DNA of 64,000 nucleotides from Streptomyces iakyrus. GTDB lineage: Bacteria > Actinomycetota > Actinomycetes > Streptomycetales > Streptomycetaceae. The stretch covers positions 186,001 to 250,000 of the forward strand of contig NZ_JNXI01000005.1 in assembly GCF_000717055.1 (NCBI RefSeq), given 5' to 3'. The position numbers and the translations under genes were made by a program. Each line of letters starts with the position of its first letter. Positions within the stretch are counted from its first letter, which is position 1. Below are positions 44,898-55,284 of this stretch, in pieces. The notes under the pieces are model-generated. The model saw only the letters and a program-made list of their open reading frames with translations, ran no database searches and was not told the DNA's origin.

Positions 44898-46732
44898 GAA
44901 CCCCCGCGACTCCCGAGGCCGTCCCCTCCCTGCCCGGCCAGCGGGCCTCCTCGGCCCGGCCGCCGGACGCCGCCGAGCGGCTGCGGCCGGTGCACGGATG
45001 GCATGCCGCCCTGGTCGCCGTGCCCACCGCGGCCCTGTTCGTGCTGGGCTACCGGCGCCGCTGGATCTGCGACGACGGGCTCATCTACCTGCGCCCGGTC
45101 CGGCAGATCCTGGCGGGCAACGGGCCGGTGTTCAACGTCGGTGAGCGGGCGGAGAGTTCCACGGGCACCCTGTGGCAGTGGCTGCTCGCCCTCGCCACCT
45201 GGGTGACGGGCGAGGACCCGGCGTTCCTCGCGGTCGGTCTCGGCCTGGTCCTGAGCACCGCGGCGTTCGCGTTCGCCCTGCTCGCCACGTGCCGGCTGCA
45301 CCGGGGCGCGGGGCTGCTGCTCCCGGCCGGGGTGTTCGTGCTGCTGGCCGTGCCGCCGTTCTGGTCGTACATGACGTCGGGTCTGGAGAGCGGTCTGGGC
45401 ACCTTCTGGACCGGCCTGTCGTGGTGGCTGCTGACGCGGACCCGGCGTGGGCAGGAGGCCAGGCTGACCTGGACGGCCGCCTTCGTGTTCGGGCTGGGTC
45501 CGCTGGTCCGGCCCGATCTGGCGGTGGTCACGGCGTGCTTCCTGGCCGCGCTGTGGTGGGTGCTGCGTCCCGCCCTGCGGGGCACGGCGGCGATGCTCGC
45601 CTCGGCGGGAGCGGTGCCGCTGGCCTACGAGGTGTTCCGGGCGGGGTACTACGGGGTCCTGGTGCCGCTGCCGGCCATCGCCAAGGAGGCGAGCGCCAGC
45701 GACTGGGGCCGGGGCGCCGGGTACGTGCAGGAGACGCTCGGGCCGTACTGGCTGTGGCCGGTCGTCCCGGTGCTCGGGGCGCTGGCCGTCCTGCTGGTGC
45801 GGCGCACCCGCCGGGAGCAGCGGGAGCGCGTCCCGGGGCGGGCCGCGCTCGCGGTGCTGCTGGCGCCGCTCGCGGCGGGTGCGCTGCTCGCCGGGTACGT
45901 CGTCCGCGTCGGGGGCGACTACATGCACGCCCGCATGATCCTGCCCGCCCTCCTGCTGCTGCTCCTGCCGGTGCTGGTCGTGCCCGCGACCAGGGCCACG
46001 GGCGTGGCGGGCGCGGTACTGGTGGTGTGGCTGTGCGCGGCGGTCAGTCCGCTGCGGGCGCCGTTCGACGTGCGCAGCACGCCCGGGTCGTTCAACGTGC
46101 GCAGCTCCGACGTGGAGGGCCTCGGCGACCACAACCCGGTGCGCACCGCCACCTGGGTGGCCAACTGGCCCGCACTGCCGGAGGGCCGCGCCATGCTGGC
46201 CCGGGCCGAGCGGGCGCCGGTGCCGACGCTGCTCTACTTCGACGCCGAGCGGCGGCTGCACGCGACGCCGATGCGCGAGGACTCGCCGTACCAGGTGGTG
46301 ATCGTGGGCCGCCATCTCGGCGTGACGGGGGCGGCGGCGCCGCTGGACGCCTACGTCAACGACGCCTGGGGGCTGGCCAGCCCGATCGGCGCGCACCTGG
46401 CGCTGGAGCGGTGGAGCTGGCCCGGCCACGAGAAGTTCCTGCGCAACTACTGGGTCTTCGCCGAGTGGGCGGCGAAGCATCCGCCGGAGCGCGACCTGCT
46501 GCGGGCCGGGGCCCCGCGGGAGGCGGTGGAGGCGGCCCGGGCCGCGCTGGGCTGCGGCGAGCTCGCCGAGCTGAGGGAGTCGGTGCGCGCACCGCTCACC
46601 GCCGAGCGGTTCTGGCGGAACCTCACCGGGGCGGTCGAGCGGACGCAGTTCCGCTTCGCGCGCTGGCCGGCGGCGGCGCAGCAGGCGCTGTGCGACCGGC
46701 CGGCAGGTGGGCGCGGCGGCCTCACCCGATGA
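44894..46732 (+). CDS. GT-C-type membrane glycosyltransferase (AftB-like)
   Basis: A 612-residue protein with 9-10 membrane helices and a C-terminal soluble domain. The first extracellular loop has RRWICDDGLIYLRPVRQILAG-type sequence (the DD pair is the GT-C metal/catalytic site), then GPVFNVGERAESSTGTLW. This resembles mycobacterial AftB-like arabinofuranosyltransferases, which use polyprenyl-phosphate sugars. A second conserved VGGDYMHARM lies late. It would add lipid-linked sugars outside the membrane. The ATGA overlap with paralogue 3 shows it belongs to the polymer operon. The donor sugar is unknown. Confidence 0.75.
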   Translation: MRTPATPEAVPSLPGQRASSARPPDAAERLRPVHGWHAALVAVPTAALFVLGYRRRWICDDGLIYLRPVRQILAGNGPVFNVGERAESSTGTLWQWLLALATWVTGEDPAFLAVGLGLVLSTAAFAFALLATCRLHRGAGLLLPAGVFVLLAVPPFWSYMTSGLESGLGTFWTGLSWWLLTRTRRGQEARLTWTAAFVFGLGPLVRPDLAVVTACFLAALWWVLRPALRGTAAMLASAGAVPLAYEVFRAGYYGVLVPLPAIAKEASASDWGRGAGYVQETLGPYWLWPVVPVLGALAVLLVRRTRREQRERVPGRAALAVLLAPLAAGALLAGYVVRVGGDYMHARMILPALLLLLLPVLVVPATRATGVAGAVLVVWLCAAVSPLRAPFDVRSTPGSFNVRSSDVEGLGDHNPVRTATWVANWPALPEGRAMLARAERAPVPTLLYFDAERRLHATPMREDSPYQVVIVGRHLGVTGAAAPLDAYVNDAWGLASPIGAHLALERWSWPGHEKFLRNYWVFAEWAAKHPPERDLLRAGAPREAVEAARAALGCGELAELRESVRAPLTAERFWRNLTGAVERTQFRFARWPAAAQQALCDRPAGGRGGLTR

Positions 46733-46803
46733 AGTGATCCGGGGTCAGGGCATGCGTAGGGCGGGAACATTCGGCGCATGCCCCCGACCCCTTCCACCTT
46801 CCT

Positions 46804-48373
46804 GTGAGCGCCCCGGCCCTGGTCCGGCGGGCCGTGCGCGGCGCGACGGCGCTCCGCGGCGGCCGTGCCGGGAGGCTCACCCCGTACCAGTTCTACGGCG
46901 CGCTGTTCTGGCTGGTGATGACGCTGGCGTACTGGCGGATCCCGCTGTGCTGTGACGCCGGACAGCACGCGGCGGTCGTCGAGCGCCTCAAGGCCGACCT
47001 GCTCCACCCGGCCCACACCATGGCGGACCTGCCGGGCGAGGGCAGCCCGTACTACGGGCCGTACGCCGTCGCCCAGGGCTATGTGGCGCGGCTGACCGGG
47101 CTGTCGGGCTGGGAGGTCGTGAAGCTCGCCGGGCCGGTGCATCTGCTGGTGCTGCTGACGGGGCTGGGCCGGTTCGTCCGGAGCGTCACCGCCCGCCCGT
47201 GGGCGCCGGTGTGGGCCCTGCTGTTCATGACGCTGCTGTGGGGCACCGCGCGGATCCTGTGGAGCGGCTACCTCGGGCTGATGTCGATGACGACGAACCT
47301 GGGCTATCCGTCCGCGCTCGCCATCGGGCTGACGTTCTGGGCGTGGGCCTGGACGGGCACGCTCGCGTGGGACGACGCCCCCGCCGTGCGGTTCGTCGGT
47401 CCGAGCGGGCTCGGCGGCTGGTGGGGGTATGCCGGGCTCGGCGCCCTGTACGCGCTGATCCTGCTCACCCATCCCGTCACGGCGGCCTCGGCGCTCACCG
47501 GGGTGGTGGCGGTCGTGGCGTCCGGGCAGCGTGGCTGGCGCAGGCCGGTCGCGGCACGCTGGGCGCTTGCCGGGGCGGTCTGCGCGGCGGTCGCCGTGGC
47601 GTGGCCGTACTACGACGTCCTGACGCTGGTGGGCGACACCGGCATGGACGCGATGCACCGGCAGCTGTACGAGAGGATGCTCGCCAACTCCTGGCTGGCG
47701 CTGCTGGGGCTGCCCGCGCTGTGGCTGCGGGCGCGCCGGTCGGTGCGTGATCCGCTGGTGCTGATGTTCCTGCTGGAGTGCCTGCTGGTGGCGTACGGCT
47801 GGGTGAGCGGGCACTACACGTACGCCCGGGCCCTGTGGGCCGTGCTGGTGCCGCTGCAGTTCGCCCTGGCGGTGGAGCTGGCGGCGCCCAGGCCCTGGCG
47901 GCGGGCCCGGCGGGTGCTGGGCGGGGCGGCGGTGGCCGGGGCCTGCGCCGGGTTCGTCACCGTGCACGCCGGGGCGGTCGTGCCGCGTTCGGTCGACCCG
48001 GTGGGGTTCGCGCAGCCGACGCGCTGGCCGTCCTACGACTGGGCCGCGCGGCACATCGGGCCCGGCGAGGTGGTGATCACCGACGGGTACTTCGCCAGTC
48101 ACGCCATCGCCGGGTACGGGCCGAACCTCGCGGCGCCCATCTGGCCCGACCCCGCCCTGGAGGAGCGGGAGCGGAAGCGCCGGGCGGCCGATGTCCGCGC
48201 CTATCTCGCCCCCGGCTCGACCCGCGCCGAGCGGTCCGCCGTGGTCCGCCGCTATCACGTGCGCTGGCTGCTGCTGACGCGCTGGCACCCGGTGCCCGAG
48301 GAGGCGGTGGTGGTGGCGTGGAGCAGGCGGACGGGGGAGGTGCTGGCGCGGGTCGGGGGTGGCGTCCGAACGG

Positions 48374-48384
<11 letters not shown>
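46804..48384 (+). CDS. Multi-span membrane protein, GT-C-like
   Basis: A 526-residue protein with about ten hydrophobic segments and a soluble C-terminal domain of about 120 residues. The N-terminal AYWRIPLCCDAGQHAAVVERL places an Asp in the loop after helix 1, as in GT-C glycosyltransferases. The GTG at 46804 has no clear ribosome site, so the start is uncertain. It lies 71 bp after the AftB-like gene, and its 3' end overlaps convergent ohr by 11 bp. Function not known; envelope glycosylation is likely from context. Confidence 0.7.
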
Positions 48385-48787
<403 letters not shown>

Positions 48788-48856
48788 GGAAATACCTTCC
48801 CTCTCACGTCATCGTTCGGCGGCCCGCCTCCGGGTCGCCCGACATCCAGAATTAGA

Positions 48857-48877
48857 GCACACAATTGAGTTGTGCGC
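48857..48877. promoter_or_regulatory. Candidate OhrR operator
   Basis: An imperfect 21-bp dyad around CACAA-TTGAG-TTGTG lies between the divergent ohr and ohrR genes, with a second CAATTG at 48877-48882. Known OhrR sites are A/T-rich CAATT/AATTG inverted repeats. This AT-rich island stands out in GC-rich DNA. Confidence 0.75.
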
Positions 48878-48910
48878 AATTGAATGGTGGGCTCGGGCTA
48901 TCCTGGAGGC

Positions 48911-49402
48911 ATGAACACGCCCGACGACGACTGGCTCCGCCTGGACCAGCAGATCTGTTTCTCCCTGCACGCGGCCTCCCGCGCCTTCAACGGGGTCTAC
49001 CGCGGGATCCTCAAGGACCTCGGGCTCACCTATCCGCAGTACCTGGTGATGCTGGTGCTCTGGGAGCACGACGAGCTGCCCGTCAAGAAGCTCGGCGAGC
49101 ACCTGCGACTCGACTCGGGCACGCTGTCGCCGCTGCTCAAGCGGCTGGAGGCGGCCGGTCTGGTACGCCGGGAGCGCAGCGCCCGCGACGAGCGGTCGGT
49201 GGAGGTGCGGCTGACCGAGGAGGGCGTCGCGCTGCGCGGGCGGGCGCTTCAGGTGCCGCGCCGGATCGCGTCCTCGACCGGCTTCGGCCCCGAGGAGATC
49301 CGCGCCCTGCGCGCCCGCCTCGACGACCTCACCACCGCGCTGGACGCGGCGGCAGCGCTCGCGGACCCACGGGGCGACTCGTCCGCCGCCGAGCGGCCGT
49401 AA
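48911..49402 (+). CDS. ohrR: MarR-family peroxide sensor OhrR
   Basis: A 163-residue MarR-type repressor with the reactive Cys16 ([16 protein letters not shown]), the hallmark of OhrR, and the winged helix [25 protein letters not shown] region. Oxidation of Cys16 by organic peroxides releases DNA and induces ohr. The ATG at 48911 (MNTPDDDW) is preceded by GGAGG. It is divergent from ohr; 153-bp repeats begin about 180 bp after its stop. Confidence 0.94.
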   Translation: MNTPDDDWLRLDQQICFSLHAASRAFNGVYRGILKDLGLTYPQYLVMLVLWEHDELPVKKLGEHLRLDSGTLSPLLKRLEAAGLVRRERSARDERSVEVRLTEEGVALRGRALQVPRRIASSTGFGPEEIRALRARLDDLTTALDAAAALADPRGDSSAAERP

Positions 49403-49580
49403 CCGCACCAGGCGGCTACGCCGTCGGCAGGGGCAGGGCGAAGGCGCCGGGGCGCGCGCCGCGAGCAGCGGCAGGAGGACGGCGGAGGTGCCGCCCGGCC
49501 GACGTCCCTCGCCGCCCTGGCCGATCGCGCTGGGCGACACCGCGAGAACCGGGGCGTGAGCCGGGGCCACGGCGGACGCG

Positions 49581-49985
49581 CCGGGCGAACGGCCCTCGGC
49601 CGGTTCAAGTCCGGTCACGGCGAGCCGAGAGCCGGGACGCCCGCACAAGCGCCAGGAGACCAACCGCCGACCGGATCGCGCCGCCACTCACCGCCGGCCG
49701 AAGCCAAGCGACAGCCGAAGCACCGACGGACGCACCGGGCGAACGGCCCCCGGCGATTCAAGTCCGGTCACGGCAAGCCGAGAGCCGGGACGCCCGCACA
49801 AGCGCCAGGAGACCAACCGCCGACCGGATCGCGCCGCCACTCACCGCCGGCCGAAGTCAGACGACAGCTGGGGCGTCGGCGGATGCGCCGGGTGGCCGGC
49901 CCTCGGTCGGTTCGTGTCCGGCCGGGGTGAGGCGAGGCCCGGGGCGCCCGCGGACGTGCCGGGTGGCCGGACGCCGGTCGGATCG
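49581..49985. repeat. 153-bp tandem repeat (two near-identical copies and a degenerate third)
   Basis: Copy 1 (from 49581) and copy 2 (from 49735) are nearly identical over more than 110 bp starting TTCAAGTCCGGTCACGG. A third, diverged copy runs from about 49888 to 49985. The period is 153 bp with a 1-bp indel. Copy 2's end and copy 3 form the last ~50 codons of the minus-strand gene at 49841, so that protein's C terminus is repeat-derived. The non-coding stretch 49403-49840 (438 bp) holds nothing else I can identify. Confidence 0.85.
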
Positions 49986-51550
49986 CGGGGCGGCTCGCCG
50001 GCCGGGCGGCGGACGTAGAGGCGCAGGAGTACGTCGTCGCGGACGCGTTCCTCGTGGACGTGCTCCTCGCGGACGGTGAACTCCGCGGCCAGGACGGCGA
50101 GCTTGGTGCGCTCGACCGGGTCGGTCGGGCTTCGGTGCGGGTCCAGGGCGGACCGCTCGGCGACGACCCAGACGCGGTCCACGGGGGCGAGCCGCCGCCG
50201 CAGCTCCCTAGGGGTCGTCTCCCTCCCCCACAGCGTCCCGGAACGGGGTGCGGACTCCCGCAGCGCGATGTCCCGCACCCGCCGGAACCCCTTCGGGTAG
50301 GCCAGCGCGGCGAGCCTGCCGACCGACGGCACGAACAGCACCGGGTCGCCGGGGCGCATCCGGCTCACGGCGAGCGCGGAGACCACGGCGAGGTTGTCCG
50401 GGCGGTAGGCGGCGGACCGGTCCTGGCGGTACACGGGGAGCTGGCTCAGGAACGTGGCGGTGAGGGCGAGGACGCCGCTCACGCCCACGACGGCCCGCAC
50501 CCGCCGGCCGCCGATCCGTGTCCGCCGCCCCTCGAACCTCACCCGGCCCAGCGCCCGTGCCACCCGCCCGGCCCCGGCCGCGACCAGCAGGGACGCGCCC
50601 GCCAGCGCGTAGAGCACGTACCGGTCGTGGTAGAGCGGCCGGACCTGCGACACGGTCATCAGGATCCCCGGCGGCACCAGCAGCAGCGGAAGCGCGACCG
50701 CGGCCGTGCGCCGCTCGCGCAGTCCCACGGCCATCAGCAGCAGCGAGCCCCAGAACACCGGCCCCGCCGGACCGGGAGCGACGTTCCGGGCCAGCTTCCC
50801 GACCCGGTCCCAGTCCGGTGGCACCAGCCACGCGACCTGCCCGGACTGCCCCTGCGACACCCACACCAGCGGCAGCAGGAGCAGCGCCACCGCCCCCGCC
50901 GCACGCCCCCAGCCGGACCACATCTTCCTCGGCACCCGCAGCAGGGCCAGCGTCAGAGCGTGCGCGCCCAGTACCGGCACCGCCAGCTCGTGCAGCACGC
51001 AGGTCAGGGCGACGACCGTCCCGTACGGCCACCAGGCCCGGGCGCCCCCGGCGTCCACGGCCCTCACCAGCAGCAGCGTCGCCCCCGCCACACCCGCCGC
51101 GACGAGCGCGTACGACCGGCCCTCCTGGGCGTAGTGGCCGGTCATCGGCGTGATCGCGTACAGGGTCCCGGCCCACAGGCCGACCCGGGGACCGGCCAGC
51201 CGGACGCCGATGGCGGCGACCAGGCCGGCGGTCGCCGTCGCCGCGCACACCGACGGCAGGCGCAGCACGACCTCGCCGGGGTGGACGGTGAGGACGGCGT
51301 GCATGAACAGGTAGTAGAGGCCGTGGACGGCGTCCACGTCGTGCAGCAGCCGCCAGATCTGCGGGACCGTGCGCTGCGCGACCTGGAAGGTGACACTCTC
51401 GTCGCCCCACATGCCGCCACGGTCCAGACCCCACAGCCCGGTCGCGAACATCACCGCCATGGGCACCGCCACGGGCACCGCCGCGGGCACCGCCGCGGGC
51501 ACCGGCCCCGTGCCGAACCGGCCGCTCCCCTTCGACTGTCCGCTCTCCAC
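49841..51550 (-). CDS. GT39/GT-C-type membrane glycosyltransferase
   Basis: A 569-residue protein with about 11 membrane helices. The first loop has GGMWGDESVTF, the D-E motif of polyprenyl-phosphate-dependent (mannosyl)transferases, and YAQEGRSYAL follows in a later loop, the usual second motif of the bacterial family. The GTG at 51550 starts MESGQSKGSG; the first helix is preceded by a VPAAVPVAVP run encoded by a 12-bp tandem repeat. The C-terminal 50 residues are repeat-derived and probably not functional. It is divergent from the GT2 gene at 51642, with a lower-GC promoter region between. Confidence 0.83.
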   Translation of the reverse strand: MESGQSKGSGRFGTGPVPAAVPAAVPVAVPMAVMFATGLWGLDRGGMWGDESVTFQVAQRTVPQIWRLLHDVDAVHGLYYLFMHAVLTVHPGEVVLRLPSVCAATATAGLVAAIGVRLAGPRVGLWAGTLYAITPMTGHYAQEGRSYALVAAGVAGATLLLVRAVDAGGARAWWPYGTVVALTCVLHELAVPVLGAHALTLALLRVPRKMWSGWGRAAGAVALLLLPLVWVSQGQSGQVAWLVPPDWDRVGKLARNVAPGPAGPVFWGSLLLMAVGLRERRTAAVALPLLLVPPGILMTVSQVRPLYHDRYVLYALAGASLLVAAGAGRVARALGRVRFEGRRTRIGGRRVRAVVGVSGVLALTATFLSQLPVYRQDRSAAYRPDNLAVVSALAVSRMRPGDPVLFVPSVGRLAALAYPKGFRRVRDIALRESAPRSGTLWGRETTPRELRRRLAPVDRVWVVAERSALDPHRSPTDPVERTKLAVLAAEFTVREEHVHEERVRDDVLLRLYVRRPAGEPPRDPTGVRPPGTSAGAPGLASPRPDTNRPRAGHPAHPPTPQLSSDFGRR

Positions 51551-51641
51551 GGCCCGATTCTGTGCTGAATAAGGGGCTTCGCTGGGGTTTGATGGTGTGT
51601 TATCACTTTCATGTCATTCGCCCGGCTTACCATCCGCCGTG

Positions 51642-53474
51642 ATGAATGCCGAGAGTGAGACCGAGACGGACACCCGGACGCCGCCTGCCGATGTCGCCGT
51701 CGTGGTGATCGGTTACGACGACGCCGCCCATGTGACGGACGCCGTGCGGTCGGCGCTCGCCCAGGGACCGGCCGTGCGCGAGGTGGTGGCCGTCGACGAC
51801 TGCTCGACGGACGGCAGCGTCGGCCTGCTGCACCGGCTCGCCGCCTCGGAGCCGCGCCTGAAGGTGATCCGCCGCCGGGCCAACAGCGGCGGCTGCGGCA
51901 CCCCGCGCAACACCGGGCTCGACGCGGTGACCTCGCCGTACGTGATGTTCCTGGACAGCGACGACGTCCTGCCGCCCGGCGCGGCCGCGGCGCTGCTCGA
52001 AGCGGCCGAGGGTGCGCACGCCGAGGTCGCGGGCGGTCTGTGCGTACGCCGTGAGCTGCCGTCGGGGCGCGAAGTCCCCTGGCAGGCGCGCCTCTACGCA
52101 CTGCACGCCGTGGTGCCGCAGCCCGCTCGGCGGCCGCGCCTGGTCCACGACACGCTCTGCGTCAACAAGCTCTACCGCACCGGCTTCCTGCGGGCGCACG
52201 GCATCCGCTTCCCCGAGGGCCGCTTCCCGTACGAGGACGTCGTCTTCACCGCGCGCGTCCTGGCCGCGGCTCCGCGTATCGCCCTGATCCCGGACCGGGT
52301 GTACGTCTGGCACGTGCGCCGGTCCGCCGGGCGGCTGTCGATCTCCCTGGACCGGTCAGGAGTCGAGAACTGGAGGGCCCGTACGGAGGCGTGCCGACAG
52401 GCGTACGAGGTGCTGCTGGGCGCCGGGCAGAAGGAACTCGCGCGGGCCGTGCGCGCCAAGTTCCTCGACCACGACCTGCGGATGTACGTGCGCGAACTGG
52501 GGGTGCGCGACGCCGCGTACCGGCGGGCGTGGTGGGAGCTCACGCGGGCGCACCTGGCGGAGTACGACGCCGACGACTGGGCGCGCAACCCGGCCGCTCC
52601 GGGCCGGCTGATCGGGCGGGTCGTGCTGGCCGCCCCGGAGCCGTGCGACCTGCCCCGGCTGCGGGAGCTCGCGGCCCGGCCGGCCCGCCTGTGCCCGCCG
52701 TACGCCCGCGCCGCGGACGGCTCTCCGGTCTGGTCGGACGCCCTCCCGGTCTCCCTTGAGCCGCTGCGGGCCCGGCCGGTGCGCGCGCTGCCCCTCGCCG
52801 TCGACGCGGAGCTGCGGCCGTGCGCGCGCGGCACCCGGCTGCGGCTGCGTCTGCACGAGCTGTACGGGCGGGTGGCGCAGGCGGGGCCGGAGTCGGTGGA
52901 GGTGGAGTGGCTGCACCGGGACGACGGGGGCGTGGTCGTCCGGGAGACGGCCGTGCCGCTCGCGCCGTGCCCGAGCGGCTCCGAGCCGGCCGGGACCGCC
53001 GGTTCCGGGGCCGTGGCGCTCGCGCAGGGACCGGAGCCTGCCGGGAGGGCCGGTTCACGAGCCGTGGCGCTCGCACGGGGCCCCGAGCCTGCCGGAGCCG
53101 GGCCTGCCGGAGCCGTGGCGCTCGGACCGTGCTCGCAGGGCTCCGAGCCCGCCGGCACCACGGGGTGCGTTCGTGGCGGCGCCTGGTCGGCGGAGGTGGC
53201 CGTCGACCTCGCCGCGCTGTCCGCGCTCGGCGTGGGCACCTGGGACCTGCGCCTTCGTATCCGCTTCCGCGACGGCGTGAGCCGCGACGTCTCGGCGCAC
53301 GCGCTCACGGGCGCCGGTCTGCTGCGCCGCAGCGCCGTCCCGAGCGCCCGGTACGGCGTGGTACTCGTACAGCCGTACGCCACCCACTCCGGCTCGCTGG
53401 CGCTGCGGGTGGCCCCCGGCGTACGCGGTGTGCTGTCGGTCGCCCGCGCGCGGCTGCGCCGCCTGCTTCACTGA
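51642..53474 (+). CDS. GT2 glycosyltransferase with C-terminal domain carrying 20-residue repeats
   Basis: A 610-residue protein with an N-terminal GT2 catalytic domain: VVVIGYDDAA, VAVDDCSTDGS, NSGGCGTPRN, MFLDSDDVLPPG. The remaining about 330 residues resemble the C-terminal part of the GT2 at 59413. Inside it an insertion of about 60 residues repeats the unit EPAGxAGSxAVALAxGP about three times (DNA about 52980-53150), interrupting what is otherwise a beta-rich domain. I use the ATG at 51642; in-frame GTG at 51639 is equivalent. galE follows after 74 bp. Confidence 0.85.
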   Translation: MNAESETETDTRTPPADVAVVVIGYDDAAHVTDAVRSALAQGPAVREVVAVDDCSTDGSVGLLHRLAASEPRLKVIRRRANSGGCGTPRNTGLDAVTSPYVMFLDSDDVLPPGAAAALLEAAEGAHAEVAGGLCVRRELPSGREVPWQARLYALHAVVPQPARRPRLVHDTLCVNKLYRTGFLRAHGIRFPEGRFPYEDVVFTARVLAAAPRIALIPDRVYVWHVRRSAGRLSISLDRSGVENWRARTEACRQAYEVLLGAGQKELARAVRAKFLDHDLRMYVRELGVRDAAYRRAWWELTRAHLAEYDADDWARNPAAPGRLIGRVVLAAPEPCDLPRLRELAARPARLCPPYARAADGSPVWSDALPVSLEPLRARPVRALPLAVDAELRPCARGTRLRLRLHELYGRVAQAGPESVEVEWLHRDDGGVVVRETAVPLAPCPSGSEPAGTAGSGAVALAQGPEPAGRAGSRAVALARGPEPAGAGPAGAVALGPCSQGSEPAGTTGCVRGGAWSAEVAVDLAALSALGVGTWDLRLRIRFRDGVSRDVSAHALTGAGLLRRSAVPSARYGVVLVQPYATHSGSLALRVAPGVRGVLSVARARLRRLLH

Positions 53475-53548
53475 GAGCACCGGTCCACGACGGAGCAGCG
53501 CACCGCACCATCACCACCACGGGCCAACTGACGAGGGGACGGCCGCAC

Positions 53549-54529
53549 ATGACCTGGTTGATCACCGGCGGCGCCGGCTACATCGGCGCGCACGTCGTAC
53601 GGGCGATGACCGCGGCGGGCGAGCAGGCGGTGGTGTACGACGACCTGTCCACCGGCATCGCCGAGCGCGTGCCCGACGGGGTGCCGCTGGTGGTGGGCTC
53701 GACCCTGGACGCCGGGCGGCTCGCCCGCACCCTCGCGGACCACACGGTCACCGGCGTCGTCCACCTCGCGGCGAAGAAGCAGGTGGCCGAGTCGGTGGAA
53801 CGGCCGCTGCACTACTACCGGGAGAACGTCGAGGGCCTGCGGGTCCTGCTGGACGCCGTGACGGCGGCGAGGGTGCCGTCCTTCGTCTTCTCCTCGTCGG
53901 CGGCGGTGTACGGCATGCCGGACGTGGACCTCGTCACGGAGGAGACGCCGTGCCTGCCCATGTCGCCGTACGGCGAGACCAAACTGGCCGGTGAGTGGCT
54001 GGTCCGCGCGACCGGCCGGGCGACCGGACTGTCGACCGCGTGCCTGCGCTACTTCAACGTGGCGGGCGCCGCGGGCCCGGAACTCGCGGACACCGGGGTG
54101 TACAACCTCGTGCCGATGGTCTTCGAGAAGCTCACCGAGGACGCGCCGCCGCGTGTCTTCGGCGACGACTACCCGACCCCGGACGGCACCTGCGTGCGCG
54201 ACTACATCCACGTGGTCGACCTGGCCGAGGCCCATGTCGCGGCGGCCCGGGCCCTGCGCTCCTCCCCCGGCCGCGACCTCACGCTCAACATCGGCCGGGG
54301 CGAGGGCGTCTCCGTCCGCGAGATGATCGACCGCATCAACGCCGTCACCGGCTACGACCGCCCGCCCGCCGTCACATCCCGCCGCCCGGGCGACCCGGCC
54401 CGGGTCGTGGCCTCCGCCGACCGCGCCGCCGCGGAACTGGGCTGGAAGGCCCGGCTCGACGTGCAGGACATGATCACGTCGGCGTGGGAGGGGTGGCTGC
54501 GGCTGCATCCGGAGGCGGGGCGGGGCTGA
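53549..54529 (+). CDS. galE: UDP-glucose 4-epimerase
   Basis: A 326-residue short-chain dehydrogenase-type epimerase with the NAD-binding GGAGYIG (7-13), catalytic SSSAAVYG serine and the YGETK Tyr/Lys pair, plus RYFNVAGA and the CVRDYIHVVDLA segment. It interconverts UDP-glucose and UDP-galactose (or the GlcNAc/GalNAc forms). Set within glycosyltransferase genes, it probably supplies UDP-galactose for the wall polymer rather than for galactose catabolism. ATG at 53549 follows GAGGGG. A terminator follows. Confidence 0.94.
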   Translation: MTWLITGGAGYIGAHVVRAMTAAGEQAVVYDDLSTGIAERVPDGVPLVVGSTLDAGRLARTLADHTVTGVVHLAAKKQVAESVERPLHYYRENVEGLRVLLDAVTAARVPSFVFSSSAAVYGMPDVDLVTEETPCLPMSPYGETKLAGEWLVRATGRATGLSTACLRYFNVAGAAGPELADTGVYNLVPMVFEKLTEDAPPRVFGDDYPTPDGTCVRDYIHVVDLAEAHVAAARALRSSPGRDLTLNIGRGEGVSVREMIDRINAVTGYDRPPAVTSRRPGDPARVVASADRAAAELGWKARLDVQDMITSAWEGWLRLHPEAGRG

Positions 54530-54548
54530 TCCGCCCCGGCACCAGGAC

Positions 54549-54574
54549 GAGCCCCGGCGCACCTGCCGGGGCTC
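54549..54574. terminator. Bidirectional hairpin between galE and tetR
   Basis: The perfect 10-bp stem GAGCCCCGGC / GCCGGGGCTC with a 6-nt loop lies between the convergent galE (+) and TetR (-) genes. Confidence 0.75.
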
Positions 54575-54595
54575 ACTGCCGTGGGGCGGGCCGGC

Positions 54596-55222
54596 CTACA
54601 GCGCCTTCAGCCCCTCCGACGTGGCCCGGGCCAGCGCGCCCAGATACCCCTTCGGCAGCTTCGGGCTGCGGATGACCACCGAACGCCAGTAGAGCGGGCC
54701 GGAGATCAGGTCGAGCGCGAGGTCGTGGTCGATGCCCTCGCGCAGCTCGCCGCGGCGTTCCGCCGCCGTCACGATGCCGGTGGCGACGCCGTCCTGCCCC
54801 TCGCGCAGGGCCTTCTGCAGGGCCTCGGCGATCTCGGGGTTGCGGGCCGCCTCGGCCTGGAGGTCGGGGATGACCTGCGAGGCGACGGGGTGGCGCAGGG
54901 CGCGGGACGTCACCTCGTAGAGAAGGCGCAGGTCGCCCTCCAGGGAGCCGGTGTCCGGCGCGGGCAGGCCCTGCACGGCGAGCGCCGAGACGATGTCGAG
55001 GACCAGGTGCAGTTTCGAGCGCCAGCGGCGGTACACCGCCGTCTTCCCGACCCCCGCCCGGCGCGCGATCCCCTCGATGGACATCCGCGCGTAGCCGACG
55101 GCCGCGAGCTCCTCGAAGACGGCAGCCCGGATCGCTTCCGTCACGTCCTCCCGCAGTACGGCCGCCCCCGCGGGGGCCCGGCGGCGCGGGGGCTGCTGGG
55201 GCTCGTCCGGCTTCGTCGTCAT
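54596..55222 (-). CDS. TetR-family regulator
   Basis: A 208-residue protein with the TetR helix-turn-helix MSIEGIARRAGVGKTAVYRRW (from about residue 48) and a TetR C-terminal ligand domain. I use the ATG at 55222 (MTTKPDEP); a start seven codons earlier is possible. It diverges from the TagGH-type exporter genes, and the 179 bp between hold several inverted repeats, so it likely represses itself and the exporter operon. Confidence 0.9.
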   Translation of the reverse strand: MTTKPDEPQQPPRRRAPAGAAVLREDVTEAIRAAVFEELAAVGYARMSIEGIARRAGVGKTAVYRRWRSKLHLVLDIVSALAVQGLPAPDTGSLEGDLRLLYEVTSRALRHPVASQVIPDLQAEAARNPEIAEALQKALREGQDGVATGIVTAAERRGELREGIDHDLALDLISGPLYWRSVVIRSPKLPKGYLGALARATSEGLKAL

Positions 55223-55284
55223 GCCGACAGCATAGGGCGTCACGACGAAACGGTTGCGTTCCGACGCTCGCCCGTCGTACGCTC

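Noticed and set aside
49601..49617. tRNA T-arm look-alike (CCGGTTCAAGTCCGG) in the 153-bp repeat
   Set aside because: No acceptor, D or anticodon arm can be built around it, and the same motif recurs only because the unit is repeated.
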